Assembly: GCF_003589595.1 (NCBI RefSeq)
Contig: NW_020654748.1
Location: 7,587,237 to 7,651,236 of the forward strand
DNA: 64,000 bases
Direction of reading: 5' to 3'
DNA from: Hyposmocoma kahamanoa
Lineage: Eukaryota > Arthropoda > Insecta > Lepidoptera > Cosmopterigidae
The number at the start of each line of letters is the position of its first letter. The stretch's first letter is position 1. Under the pieces are notes generated by a model. The model was not told the DNA's origin. It saw nothing but the letters and a program-made list of their open reading frames with translations, and searched no databases. The translations under genes and the position numbers were made by a program. Positions 34,001 to 49,000 of this stretch are shown here, one piece after another.

Positions 34001-37000
34001 TATTCAAAGTAAATTAAATGTATCTTTTATGTTATTGTTATTAACTAGAAAAAATACCAAAAAAAAACAAACAAAAAGTGTTGTGCGCAGCTTTACAAAT
34101 TGCTGTTTTTGTTAAGTAATACAATGTATTGACAAAACATGGTGGAACTCTGCTTCACCTTCAGATGGCGTTATTCAGAAGCGGATTACAAAGGAGGAGA
34201 GGACAATATTTATTATTATACGAACACACCCTAAGAATGTACCAAACTACTATTAAAATATACACATTTTTGTAACTCTCTTAATATATTTTGTCAATGA
34301 AGATGGTAAAGGTCAACTTAAGAGTAAGGTTTTGGAAAGAGGTCGTTTTAACAGATATAATAAGTTAAAGAAACTGAAAGGTGATGACACCGATCAAATA
34401 GATGCTAAAAAGAAAATTAAAACGAAGATATCGACGCAAACTAGAAGCTCAAACAATGACGTATGAACAGATGAGAATGAGAGAGATGCCGATGATTTTT
34501 GCAAGTTTCATTCAAGTCTGATTATCTAGTCAATACAGTAGTTAAAGAATTTTGGAATTGGAAAACTATTTATCAAACATAAAACATATCTATCAAATAC
34601 ATAGTCGTCGCAAATTCAAAAATGAAAGTGGACATTGAATTTATTAAATAAAAAAAGATTTGAGACAAAATGGCCGAAAAGTGAATAAGTTATTCTGCTT
34701 TTTTAAACGATTACCCGCGAAAAAATGTATGAAAATTAAATAATTGAAGGAAAATTTAAATCTGGCAGTATGGTTAAAGACGCCTTAGCCAGTCCCTAAC
34801 GACGAAAAATTATACTACTAATTATTGAATAAATAAAAAACAGAGGTGAAAGGGTTGGCATGGACTATTACTCGATGAGTAGGTACAATGTATTTATGAT
34901 CTCGCAATAAATCATCAGCAAGAAAATTCTTCGTCCTAGAAGTTTGTTTCAAGTCATGCGTAAGCAGCACGCGAGTTAACCACCTTATTTCCATCCTCGC
35001 CCACCACTCGCTGCAGCACCGACTCGGCAACCTGAGTTCCCAGTAAAACAATCTAAATGTAATGTCAGCCAATTCGTGCGCTACACTGTTATTTCAATAC
35101 TTCTGAAGGCACGTGAAATTAGCAAGAGGATTCTTTATTAACCCATCACGTGTCCTAAAATGTTGGATTAAAACACAGCTGCGCGTTCCTCGTAAGACGA
35201 CGCAGTCAGTCACTTTAAATTTTTTAAATATGGTAGGCTAGTAGAATCGTCTAGCCGCTTGTCGTTTTTTCAAAACAATTTTTAAGTGTCTTGCTAGTTT
35301 CTCGTTACTTCAGTTAAATAACAATTTTGATCTATAGAAATTCTACAAATTAATTCGGTGCCTTATACAGCGTCTACAGGTGTTGATTCCACACATATCT
35401 ACCCCTAATTTTGGGTGTTTGTGTTAATTGGCTGTACGTGGGTGTAGGTATTTTGAGTGTGTTAAATAAATGAATTGTTTTGTGCGGTGCAGTGTGTGCG
35501 GCAAAGTATCTAGATAGCTGCTGTAGATAATCATGCTCCTAACCCATCTACTATTTAAAAAATAAACATAAGTTATCGTTTGAAAATAGAAGGACAGGCA
35601 ACGGAATCTTATTTTAGAGCTTTATTACGTATCTATATATTATCTATAAGAAATTCATATAAATTCATAGAAAGAAAAATACCTTTCAGTTTTCATTGAG
35701 TCATATTTTTTATGAACTCGTAATTACGCGTTTATCTGCCATTTGACTAAGCTAACGTACAATTAAATACGAAATTGAAACTTATTTAAAAAGGGTTAGA
35801 TTCAAAATTAAAATTCTGTAATAGCTCACCTAATAATTACTGTCAATGTGAATATTTATTTTATGCTTTTTGGGATTTCGCATTTAAACTAGGAATCCTT
35901 AGTGGAGTCATGGCGGTCCGTCTTTTGGTATCGTATATCAAATATTAACAAAATTGCATACAAGGTTGAGACATTCTTTTAAGTAAGAAAATACTTGTAT
36001 CAGGAGGTCTCAAAACGAGGTTTTCAGCTCAAGGTCCTATACAACGAAGAAAAAAGCTACGTCTACTTCTTTGTTGGATTATCGTAAGATAGGTTTTGTA
36101 AAATGCAGCAATATAATGCGTTATATTAGGTACTCATATACGTTGAACGGTTAAGTTTCGAGATCGTAAGTCTCAACTTCGAAAGTCAAAAATATAACAA
36201 TTTACTTAGGTAAATTAGGTTATACCTACTATTAATAAAAATGATACCCGACTTTGTAATAAGAATAACAGATAATTAAGGTTTTCGAAATAGCATATTT
36301 ATGAATTTCACCAAATTCCACCAATTAATGGGGCATATTTTTAAAGTTGGAACAGAATGTGGTTGAATTGAGTTACAGAACGGGTACGGAACTCTATCAG
36401 ACGCGTACCCGACACGCCGTGGTCAGTTTTTACTGCATTGCAATGATATCTTTAAAATATTTGTAATATCAGAGTAATTAGTGTTTTTGGTAATGCACTT
36501 ACCCTCTGTTTCATGACAGTATCACGGTAGTCGTGGTGTGGGGGTGCACGGATGGCGGGGTTGGGGTGGTGACGCAGGTAGCTTTCTGTGGGGCCAGGCT
36601 CACGGCGGACCTTGGCGCCGGGCAACACTAGAGGTGTTGTGCGGTATGGCTGAAACGACGAAATCAGTCATCAACATTATCTTGAGTTAATTCGCATTAA
36701 CAGCAGTAGGTTATTGTATTAAGGCCTACTAAGAAATTCCTGTTGCAATCTTAACGCGAACAAAATATAGTTAGTATAGGAGTCCCCCTACTCCCCCTAG
36801 GCTTACCACCTAGCCCTCAATTGCTTTACCAGAATAGATTTCATACTAAGTAAACTATGTACGTCTTACCATCTATTTGAGGTATTGGCGACCTCGGCGG
36901 CTTAGCGGTTTGTATTATGACGCTGGATGAGGAGGTCTCAGGTTCGAATCTCGGTAGGGCCAATTTGGGGAAATGTATTTTTGTAAATTGGTTCTGGTCT

Positions 37001-40000
37001 GGGTTGTCTGGCACATTATATTATCTAACAATAACTGCCATACATCAAATATCGTAATCATAATAAGAAATTCAAAAAGAACAATGGGAAAAGTTGACAA
37101 AAAAAAATTACGTATGAAATAATACTATTTTTTTTATGATATCAAGTGACGGGATGAACAAGTCGTGCGCCTGATGTTAAGTTATACGCTTGTCCATAAC
37201 AGTTGCAGTGCCACTCAGAACTTTAAATTGCAAAGATCTGAGGGGCACTGCCACTGCGCCCGTCACCCTGAGACATAAGTGGACAAGTCTCATGTGCTTG
37301 TAATTTCACCAGCACCCTTAACCTTCCGGTTCCGGTTTTTTTTAAACCGAAACACAGTAATGCTGACATTACTGCTTGGTAGTAGAAATAGGTAAGGTGG
37401 AAGTACTTCCCTGGACGAGCTCTATTGCTACTAAAACGAATAGTGCACCAGTCCGTTACACCATGTACCAAGTAATACTAATTATATAGATATATCGGTT
37501 TTCCAATCAAACACAGTTTTGTGATATTTGGTACCAGCCAAAAGAAGTACATCGCAGTCATTTTTTAAACTAAATTGCAGGTTATCATAAATTACTTCGT
37601 GAATTTCTTCACTTAAGTATTAAGGGCTACGATTTCAAGATTCTCTAAATAAACATGGAAATACGTACATTACTTTCCTATCCCGCGAACCGAGAAGGTT
37701 AAATTTGTGCAAAATAGTTGCGCTCGTTTGGAGTTTTTTTCACGTAAAAGCAAAGTCATTTAGTCCCATTTTTATTAACATGGGTTTTCGCAAGAGAATG
37801 CCTGAATGTATAAATTGTTTCTTTATTTTATTTGAAGTTGTAAGAAACCAGGAGTCACATAATGAAATTAAATTCTACTTTAGAATAAAACAAAATTATG
37901 CTACATTTTAACAATAAAGGTATGGAATAATGTTAAATTATAACTTATGAATGGTTTAAATTTTCGAACGTTAATTTGAAATTTCGTCTTACTACAAAAC
38001 GTGGAATTTTATTGATATGTATCCTTCATCCCGGTATTAAAGCAATCTTAATATAAAACGAGGTTGTACAAGGGCGATACAAATCATGACATACTTTCTG
38101 GCTTCTAATTTACTCTGGTGTGCAATTTAATTGAGGTCAGGTTGTGATACATTACTAAATAAAGGCCAGGGATACTATAAAATTTGAAACACAATTGTCT
38201 TTTTATTTGCAAATGAAACAGTACCATTTAGTTCTTTATACAAGAACTTTAACGACAACGCCACTTAAGCGAAGATAAAAGAGTAGAGAAGCACAGAAGA
38301 TTAGTTTGAAGAGTCAATAGAATTAGAAGTTTTATTAATGGAATGTTGTAACAGGATAACGGCTTATCTTTTATTTAAAGAGTAACGTGAAGGCACTTTT
38401 AATGGAGTAAGTGTGAGTAAACGCCGGCAGCTAGCCAGTTAAATTTATCAGATTCTTTTCGGTTCTGAAGGTCAAAAACGTCGAAATTGTCATCACAGAG
38501 GCGATGGCAATTTTGCCATCAAAGAAAATCGTGATAACAGAGGCGTCACTCACGCCAATAACCACAAAACCTAACGACTATTTCAATGTCATAACGAAAC
38601 CTGTATGACTAAATATAAATAACACGTAGAGTCGAGAGAGATTAAAGTCATCTAATTGTGAAGTCACACTTCGAATAATCAATAACAAAATAATAACAAC
38701 AAGCTTTATCTTGTGAAGATAAATATAAGTATTTTCTAATTTCGAAATGAACAGTAACAACGTAAAGCACTAAATGCTTATGTATATTTTCTACTGAAGT
38801 AAGTAGACACTATAGGATAAGTATTCAATGTGCGTCGTAAACAACAAGGTATGACAACAAAAGCTTGTAACGAGCATAAAATTTGCCAATCGTACAAGCT
38901 TCAAGTTTATTTCGGTCGTGTTTACAAAATCGCGCTTTCGACACTGACGCAATGCTCTATTTCGTCGTTCTGCAAAGACGGTCGAATGTTTCTTATATTT
39001 GATGTTTGTAAGTACTCGTTCGTTACGGAAAATGACGAAAAACAGGTTTTAAGAATTCAATAAGCGAATAATAACGGCAAAAGGTATAAATACAAAACAT
39101 TTGCTTCGCAATAATAAATGTGCATCTTCCATCATGAGCAACTACGTCGAGTTCCTGAAGACGCGATTTGGATAAATACTAACAGGATTTCCAAAAGTAA
39201 TCTTATTAATGGAACGCTGTAACAGATGGCGGCTTTTCTCTTATTGAAAGAGTAACGTGAAGGAACTTTTAATGGAGTACGTATGAGTAAACGCCGGCAG
39301 CTAGCCAATTATCTTAATCAGATTTTTTGACGGTTTTGAAGGCCACTACAGAGGCGATGGCAATTTTGGCATCAAAGATAATCGTGATAACAGAGGCGTC
39401 ACTCAGAAAGTTCAAGTGGGTGTTAAAATATTCGAGCGACGTGACATTGGTATCAAAATAACTATTACGTCTGGCGATATTATGTCAACTCGAGGTCAGT
39501 AAATTTATTAATTTTAAATTAATTTCGAGAAGAAAGTGACAAGATGATGTTGAAATCAGAACGAACTGGAACGATTGGCGTTTTTAAGAATCGGAAAATT
39601 TAACATGGCATGTTGAAAGATTTAAAGTTGTCGTCCTAGTTAGCAGAAATTAACTTTTATTAAATATATTACGACAGAAGTGAAAAAGTAGATGTTTTCG
39701 GAAAATTTGATGATAGAACGTTCACTATTATACTAAGAATCACTGAAGCAGAAGTGTGTCAATATAATTAATTAATACGGAACAAATTCGTAATACATCT
39801 CGCGAATTATAATTTCAATTTTAAGTGGAAAGTTTCGGGAATATAACAGACACAACTACGCGTCCTGAACATATCAGATGAGAATAATTGAGTAATTTAG
39901 GGTTTTAGGAAAAAAGCTGTTCTTAGCACAAAATTTTTGACATACCGGAACGACAAATGTTTACATTCTCGGAAAGTTCGATATGACAAGCTTAGAGATG

Positions 40001-43000
40001 GGAATCTGAGTTCGCAGAAATTAGTTTTGTTAACTTCTCACTAAATATCTCAAAACAAGGTAAAAAGTCAAATGTTTCCGAAATATTTGGTGATAGTACA
40101 TTCACTAACTATACTAAAAATGGCTGCAGTGGAAGTGTGTCGAAATAATTTATATTTAAAAAATTTACAACATTCAAAACATTTCGCGAATTACAATTTC
40201 GATGAAACAGAAACTTTCGGAGGTATAATAGCTACAAAACAAATTCACATGAGTATAATTTTGTAGTTTATGGTTTTATGAAGAAATACATTTTTAGCAC
40301 ACCATCGACAGTTCTTACATATTCAAATAGAACAGACCACTCTTCATTTCCAAACGGAAAATTTGCGTCGTAAACTCGAAGCTCGAAAGTTATTACATCA
40401 CATATTTTGTAACACTACGCGCTGGCTTCAAGTGTTCCAAAAATAGATTGCGCTTGAACATTTGGGATAACGAAATGTAACACCCAAATTGTACCACCAG
40501 ATTGAAGATGCACAACATCTGGAATGGATTCGCAGCCACGAAAACGAAAACGTAATTGATACGATTACATTGTGAAGATTACAGGGTAGCACGAACGAAT
40601 GTTTAGTAAGCGGTGAGACGCACCCAGTTGGTGACCACTTCCTCCTCAGGATGCATGGGGTCCTGATATCCGTTGGGAAAAAAGTTGGGGTTGACCGCCA
40701 TTGTTGTAGCACTCGGTAGCGCGGACGTGTTTCGTACAGCGTGCGATCGCGAACTGCCCGCTCCAGCGGCCCTCTCCCGAGGAAACAAGGCGATTTCTAT
40801 GCAGTCTATTTTAGAAATATAGTGGGAAAATGGGTGACGTGGGCGACAGCCTCCGCACTACCAAAACCTTGCGATACACGTATATTAAAACTATTATTTA
40901 TTATTTCAAAGTAAAATAATAAAATGGTTCAAACAAATTTATTGAATACTTACACCGATTCGACAAATAAATTAATCTTCAAAGAGACTTTTCATAGAGA
41001 CGTTTCCAATCCAGCTTTACAGGATGTTATTTGTAAACAATTACAAATGAACACGTAAGGTGCGTAAAGTTTACTTAAATAAGTGTCTATGATTCTACTA
41101 ATTTATCAGAAATTTCTTTCTACTCTGAAAGCGATTGTCATGCTTGTATCCTGTTTTATTTTCCACGTTTATGCAACGAAAATAGATCACGAATTCCCAA
41201 TGTATATTTGATGTAACGTAACGTTTGGATGGCTGGGCGTATAATCGCGAAACATTACTCATGTTCATTGCTAAGTAGTAGAAATGCCGCCAGCGTGGCT
41301 ATTATTGCCGAACGTGAATCAGATGGCGAATTTAGCCAGACTCCAGAATATTCCAACGACCGATGTATAAAGTTGTATGGAAAGAGGGCATATTCAGACG
41401 CTCTGTGTGTCCTATAGGGCCCCCAGTTTATCTCTGCCGTAGTGTCACCGGCCTGAGAGTAGCCAATTAATAACACATCATTAGATATTAACAGTATCTT
41501 GGCCAAGTTCCAAAATGTGTCAGGAGTCGATATAAGCGGGGATTCGTTAACCTATATTGGTTAAAACATCAAGGACGATCCCAAGATATACATTCAATGT
41601 ACAAGCGTAGCTAAGACCATAAGTTACAAAAGATACATTCCCAACGGTTTAGGAGGTGATACTATTTAACTAAATGGAATAATATAAAGGAAGATACTCT
41701 ATAGAATTTTCATTGAACCTCTGTGCCAAAATTAGGCCTCTTCAAATAAGTGAACATAGAAATGACATGACAAACGATATGACAGCAGAAGCAACTCAAC
41801 TAAATCATTTGGCAGGGCACCAGGATCAAAAATTACATACTACGATTGCGGAGGGCAAATTACATAAATTGATATCGACACTGCCAACGGATATATACCA
41901 GAGATCAAAATTATACGGCAAATTTAATATAGTAAACTATATATAAAAAATAATTTAGTAAACGGCATCATCCAGTTTACGTATCTAAAATTTAAATTAG
42001 GAATTCCAGACCATCAACATCAAAAAAATTAAACAGCTTCATAGTACTCTAACAGGAAAAACAAATTTACATAATGTAAACAAAAGTAAAGTTGATAGAA
42101 TACAATGTATGTTTATTTATTATACAGTACCAAGACAGAGACAGACAGATGGAGGAAATTCTGAAAATATGTCAGTCATTAATATCATGCACACTTCATC
42201 TATCATTCGGCATTTTAATAAAAGCCGCAAGATGTCTACTGAGCTGAATATATAGCGTGAGTCATAAAAACAACAAAAAAAAAGCTCATTATATTAAGAA
42301 AAAATTTATACGGAAAATACGCGCAATGTGTTATTTCGGAAACAAGCTCGATCATACAAAAGTATGTAGGTAGGCAAGAATTCTTTATTCTTTGTTCAGC
42401 ATCTGGAATACAACTAATTCAAGATTGTGGACGATACTTTCATTCAATATTATGTCACAAGAATCTAGTAGAATTTTAAGGGGCGTCGGTCTCAACTCGC
42501 AACCTGTGAGGTACCGCGTCCAAACCGTATCTTAGCAGGACTCTAGTAGAATGTTTATTGAAAGGAGTCCTAGGAGCCTCCTGCTGGAAGGGCGACAAAT
42601 CGGTAACAGCACCATTATATTAGTATCGCAATTGAAAAATATTCTTAAGATAAAAGCGTAGAAGAACAATTGTATTGATACTAGCACTTGTTAACCTCTT
42701 AACGCAGAAAATTAAAAAAAATACCCATAGAGCTATAGGAGCATTTAGGAAATGGACTCACCTGGCTTGTAATAGATTCATCAAATGTTTCGTCAGTGCG
42801 CGTCGACGAGGGCGACAGCAAGTATGTCCTGTAATCCCCTTCGTACTGGACGGGGAACTGGCCATAGGGAGGAACTGGGGTTCTTGGTAGAGATTCGGGG
42901 CCTTTGCCGGTCCATGGAGCAGGTGATGGTGGCAGTGGGCTAGGCGTCCTGTCCACAACACATTAAAGAAATAATCCTTTTAGATGCGTGTCTGTAGCGT

Positions 43001-46000
43001 TTCGTATTATTTAACGAAATCATTATCAACTCAGCATATGTCCGCTGTTGGGCACGGATCTCCTCTAAGGAAAGGCTGAACCAATGAAGATTGGTGACTG
43101 CACGCGTTTGCTAAGGATTGTGAACCGAAAAATGTATATGAATAGAATGCGAATAGAATGACACGTAAGTTTCACAAGTAAATTGATGGAGGTACGTTTA
43201 CATAGTGGTCTCTATATTGGGATCTATATTATCTGTATTAGAATATTGTTTCACAAATTTACAATGATGTTTGAAAAGTCAGACACTGATCTGAAATTTA
43301 CTGTAAGTTATCTCTTGTTAATCATTGACTATTACCATTTGAAAACATATAAATGTAATTTTAATAGTAACAAATCCGAAGATCTCTGTAAACTTGTCAA
43401 TCAATGAACAACATCGCATCATACAAAATGAATGAACAACCATCTTCTACTCATACCTGTAAGGTGGCGCAACAGCATTCGGGATAGGCGACCGTGGCGC
43501 GTGCGACGCACCTCTGGGCCCTTCCCGGTCCACGTCCCTACATACAACACACCATGCTCAATGAATGGAGTAGATTTGTTCAGTGCATATATGTACATAT
43601 AACGTATAAAACGTCAACAAAACTTTTATGAGTAATTCAGTCGAAAATAAAATATCAATGTAATAAAAAAATTTGAATATCTTAATAGTAAATAGAATAT
43701 TAATTAATTTATTGTCAGTTTAAAATTGAAAACCTTTCTTCATTTTGTATTTTTTTTAAGATATCAAATGACGCGAAGAACAAGTCGCGCACCTGGTGAT
43801 AAGCGACACGCCTGTGCTTAACATTTACAGTTCCACTCAGAGCTTTAAATCACAACGATCTGGGCAGCACTGGCACTGTGGCCATCAACTGAGACACAAG
43901 TTAACAAGTCTCAGCTACTAATTTCATAAGTACCCTTCCCTTCAAAACCGGAACGCAGTAATGCTCTCACTATTGCGTAGCGGGAGAAATAGGTAAGGTG
44001 GCAGTACTTCCCTGGACAAGGTTTGTCACAAGGAGCTGTACTGCTACTAAATGTGTCTTGATATTCTATTAAACCACATAATAATTGAATAGGATGTTAC
44101 AAAATTATAGTTAGAATTGGTCCAATAAACATAGATTTACCCAACATTACGTCAAAACGCTGAGCCTTAGTTCTTTCATTATCGAAATGAGCCTCAATAA
44201 AATTAAACTTTGCGGTTATAATAATAAAATCCATATGTATATTAAATCCCTAATTTTGTGTAACGGAATATAAGCAGGTTGTGTTGACGTTTAAAAAAAA
44301 TTGTAAATGTAAACAAGATTGAGTACAAGGGTAACATACGTAAACATACGTGCTACGTGATTCAAGTAAGGTATACAAATCCTTTCAAGAATAGTGGCAA
44401 AAAGCAGAGTAGTCTTTTTAAACTTATTACACAGCTGTATTTAGTGTGCCTTAATTTTGCTTTTGTGAACAAAACTTTGGCATACAATTCGTCGACTTTG
44501 GGCCCCAGATAGGTCTCAGGTTTTTTAGACCATATTACTAGGTGTGTTGTAGGCCGCTATTCTAGAAAGGGGAGATACCTAAAGCAACATTTTATCACAG
44601 TTTTTGAAATTACTTTACAACACATGAAAGGTAAAATCATAACTACAGAAATACAATCAGTTTGCTTGAATATAACAAAATAGATAGTTGTATTTTATGT
44701 AAGTATTATTATAATTTTTATGGCAACATATAAAACGATTGGCATTCCTGCAATTTCGTTAGGATTACGGATTTACGGAATCTCATGCACAGGGTTGCAT
44801 GTGGAAAAGAACTGTTGGTAAAAGAAATAAGTTCATTTTTAGTAGTTGTAGTAGGTTTGACTAGCTAGGCATTCATTATGCCGCACAGAGTAACACATAA
44901 CAAATACAATTAAACTTTCAAAACCGGAATCTCCCCGTGTAGCTGATACAACCGCACAACTCTCGAAGCAGAATTGCTTAATTTTCTTTATAGCATAGGC
45001 ATAGCACGCATTGTTATAACTACACATCATGTCTATTTTGCACGTATTTTATCATACTTTTGATTTTCTCTGTATGATGTGTGACCACTTGACCAGCCCT
45101 ATATAAACTTATTTCTTTATGTGTATGTAAGTCTTAGGAATAAATACGTACAATAATGGGAAGTTTATAAAGTACTAATCTATAAATTACGACAACAATA
45201 TAACATGCCGTTTTTCTCATACAACATGAACAGGCGAATATGCAGACTTGAGGTGCGAGCTATATTTAATGATACTGCATCTGTATCATGGGGATTTATG
45301 TGAACTCTATATTTTACAAGTGAAACTATTTTATAACGCAAATAGTGTCGTAAATAATAATGTGCCAATATTAATGAATTATAACGTTTTTTGTCGATAA
45401 ATTGAAATGATACCTTTATAAAAATTTTGTATAATAAATATGAGATTGGTAAAATATTGAATTCTTAAAAAAAATAATTGAAATAAGTACAGTTAAATTT
45501 GTTGTATAACATCCCCCTCCGTTGAGAATAACCTAATAATCAAATCAAAACCAAATAATTTCCTCAATAATATTTATTACACCTGAAACAAGCGTATAAG
45601 AAATCGAAGAAGTTACACGTTATACAGATTCAGTATCATGTAAGATAGTAGGTATGGAAATTAGCACCTTGGTTGCGCCTAAGAGTAACTAACGCACGAA
45701 ACAAAAACTTTTTTTAATTCACATAATAGGTACGCACGGCTACCATAATCTAAAGCATGCAGACTGTTATTGTTTGGACATTGCAATTTGAATTTTATAC
45801 ATGATCAAGAACACGATGAAGAAGAGAATATATTTAATTTAAAAAAAATTACAGCGTACATATAATAAGGATTATTACGGAACTTTCTCCTGAACGTAGG
45901 GATTTCGGGAACATTTTTCTCGAAATTCCATCTACCCAAAGCTAGTTAATTCGGATATTACAAATACTGGAAAAACAACTAGGTACTCAAAGTGTCAAAA

Positions 46001-49000
46001 TTATATCTAATGCCAAAATTTTTGTCGATTCTTTTCTGTTTCGGATAGCGTAATCAGGGGGGACTACGGAAGTAACCCCAGCATAGTAGCCTTGCGTACC
46101 TAACAAATATCTTTTAGAGATAGTTCTCCGAAATATTGGACGATATAAAAGAACATTAGTTACTCTCAGGTAGGAACAGACACCTAAAATGCATTGTTCT
46201 TACTCAGCGAATTCATGATAGAATGTGGGTGTAGGCACACGCCCTACAAAGCTGCCGGATGCACGCGGTACTGAGTATAGGTGAGGACCCGATCCGCCCC
46301 TGTGGTTACACTTTACCTTCATTCCTTATTAACACTTTATGAAACTGTTTTTTTAAATTTATCAACTATTTTGAGTAAAACTGGACATTTCGAATCCTTT
46401 CACGTCGCCGTAACAGCCAAAAGTGGTATAGTTAAGGCAAAAGGCTGAAAAACCATCGATTAGTGGAATGCATTCCTTAAGCGATATTTTAAAAAATCGT
46501 TCATCATCAATAGAGCCAAACTGCATAGTTTCAAAAAGTGTACATTCAAATATTGCAATAAAGTAAACAAAGATTGAGGCCAGCAGATGTAAAGCATAAA
46601 CTATCAGGATCATAACAGCTTAACAGTGCCAATATTTATGCCAGTTTAACAGTTGCTTTATAATTTAATAAATATCTTCCAAAATATTAAGCGAGATTGG
46701 GAATTTGATGTAATTTAAATTCAATATGAATTTATTACTCTTACTGTCGAAAGTGATCGTTCAATTTACATGAAACTATAAATAGTTCCGATTTTACTTT
46801 CTAACAAGCATTTATAATAACGTTTAACAGAAACACTTCTAGTTTCTCCTCACTCGCTCTCGTCAAAGCCTTGTCATTGAGCAGTAAAGTTCGACGTTGG
46901 AAAAATTGACCTACTGGAAAGTTAAAACGTGTAACGTGCATTTGGAAAATATTACAATAGAGCGAATTAATGTATTTTTTTAAGAAAAGAAAAAATATAA
47001 CTCTAATTTGATTTGTTATATCGTAGTGTTAATGCGAATTACTCGCATGTGATTTCTATGTAATTTTTCAGGACGAAGATAGAAATGTTTGTAGTTAGCA
47101 TTTTAACTAATTCAATTATACCTCTTTTAGATACTATATTACTTTCATAATATATTTGAGCAAGAAGTTTATAAGTTTTTCTTCAACAAAAATCAGTAAA
47201 AATGAATTATGTGGAAACGCGTATGCGAGATATGGAAAAGCTGAAATTTTGTAGCTTTCCAAGTAGCTCTCGTGTAATATTTTCCAAATGCACTTTAGAC
47301 GTTTTATGTTTCCTGCGTCGAGTTAAAGATGACGATTTTATGTGTAATTTGCATAGAGATGATATAGAGATCTTAAGTTTCAGTTTTATGTTTCTTTACC
47401 TTTGTACAACAATTCTGATTTGGTTGCCAGCGTTCTTGAATAGATTCTGTGCGTCCTCGTGTCGTAGATCTCTCGCGTCGTAATCGTCGATCTTTGCGAT
47501 TATGTCTCCGCGGACCAATTCGCGTCCAGCGGGGGTGCCCGGGGTCACCTGGAAATGTTTGAATACAATCTTTTTATTTTTTTGTACTATACACTAAATA
47601 GCAGTGGCATGTTTGAAGATAAGCCAACGTAGCAAATGCAGTAATTTTGTTTTTTTAACTTTTAATCATGCTATATGGGCTCTTCACTGTTGTTAAAACA
47701 TTGTGAAGAATTTAATTACATATCTGTATACTAATACTGATGCTTTCTTTTTAATCAGACAGGTTTTAAGTAAATAAAGAACTTTCTCTTCTTCTTTTTT
47801 CAAATGTTATGGCTCCATCGAAGTAATCGATAAAAAAAATCGTTTTGATATCCGTCAGTCAATGTCACATGAGACCTTTGTTTGGGAGCCATCATCGCGT
47901 CTCTGCCCTAAATACGTGGAGCCAGAGTCTTTTGGGTTTTCGCGAGGTGGGCAATATTTTACCTACGTTTGTTTGCGTTGTTCTTATTTCAAAAGACCAT
48001 TATGTTGTTTAAATTGTCCGTGAAATGTTAATTTGTGTAAATTATGGTTTACATCTGTGACATTTCGCACATTAAACCAAATACTGTTATAACTTAAAAT
48101 TGTGGATTTGAGAAAACACGATTTGAAAGTTCAAAAAATTACTGAATGAAACCAACAAATTTATTTTTTCGTTTATACATGGATAACTAAATATTATGTA
48201 CAAATCAAAGCAATCAAATTATTCAGAATAAGATCCATTCAGTATGTTTTTTAAACTTCCAAATAGTGTCTTCTCAATTACAGCATTTTTTAGTAATGAC
48301 AGTATTTTGTTTCAAATGCGATCAATTGTGACATCTATTGCAACAAACATCGTTCGTGTAGGTGCAATGCGACCATCAAACAGGATTAGGTCTACAACTT
48401 TATTAACATTAGTAAAGACAAGAAAATCGCAGAAGAAATCTCGAAGCCTATTATCAAAACATGCAAAGAATAAAAGTCACCCAAGCAGAATAAACCAAAA
48501 TGGCTGAATTAGGACACAGAATCGTAATCAGAAGAGTGCACAAGGGCGAACTTTGAGTCACATAACAGCCAAGATTCTCCTTATATTTATTTAGGCTGGT
48601 GGTTCTCCGTGAAACGGAACAAAGTACGTCAGTCAACGTTGTTAAAGTAAGGACGTTTATAGGCGTAGATCCCTTCAAATATTTCTTGTGGACTCATCAA
48701 ATAATGTCTATCGTATGTTATTTCCTCACACGCCAAATCCAACCTATCATAGTCGTAACTGTCTAGTCCTGTCGCCGACAACTGGGATTTGTTTGCACTA
48801 AGTTAGCCGATTGCGAGTGCGCGATTAGGTAAAACGCAAACAGGTGTTTGAATTTTTTGTGCTAACGTTCTTTCGCGCGCGATTGGGCGTGTTCGCTTTT
48901 GTTACAACGAAAAGAGCGTCCATGCAAAGACTAATAGCGCAGGATAGACCGCATGAAATTAGCGCGTGTTGAAGTGCGCGATTGATGAGCGCAATCGCGT

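Noticed and set aside
41229..41946. Short frames on both strands in Zasp66 intron 4
   Set aside because: They have no domain resemblance or splice context, and their codon composition is like the surrounding AT-rich DNA.
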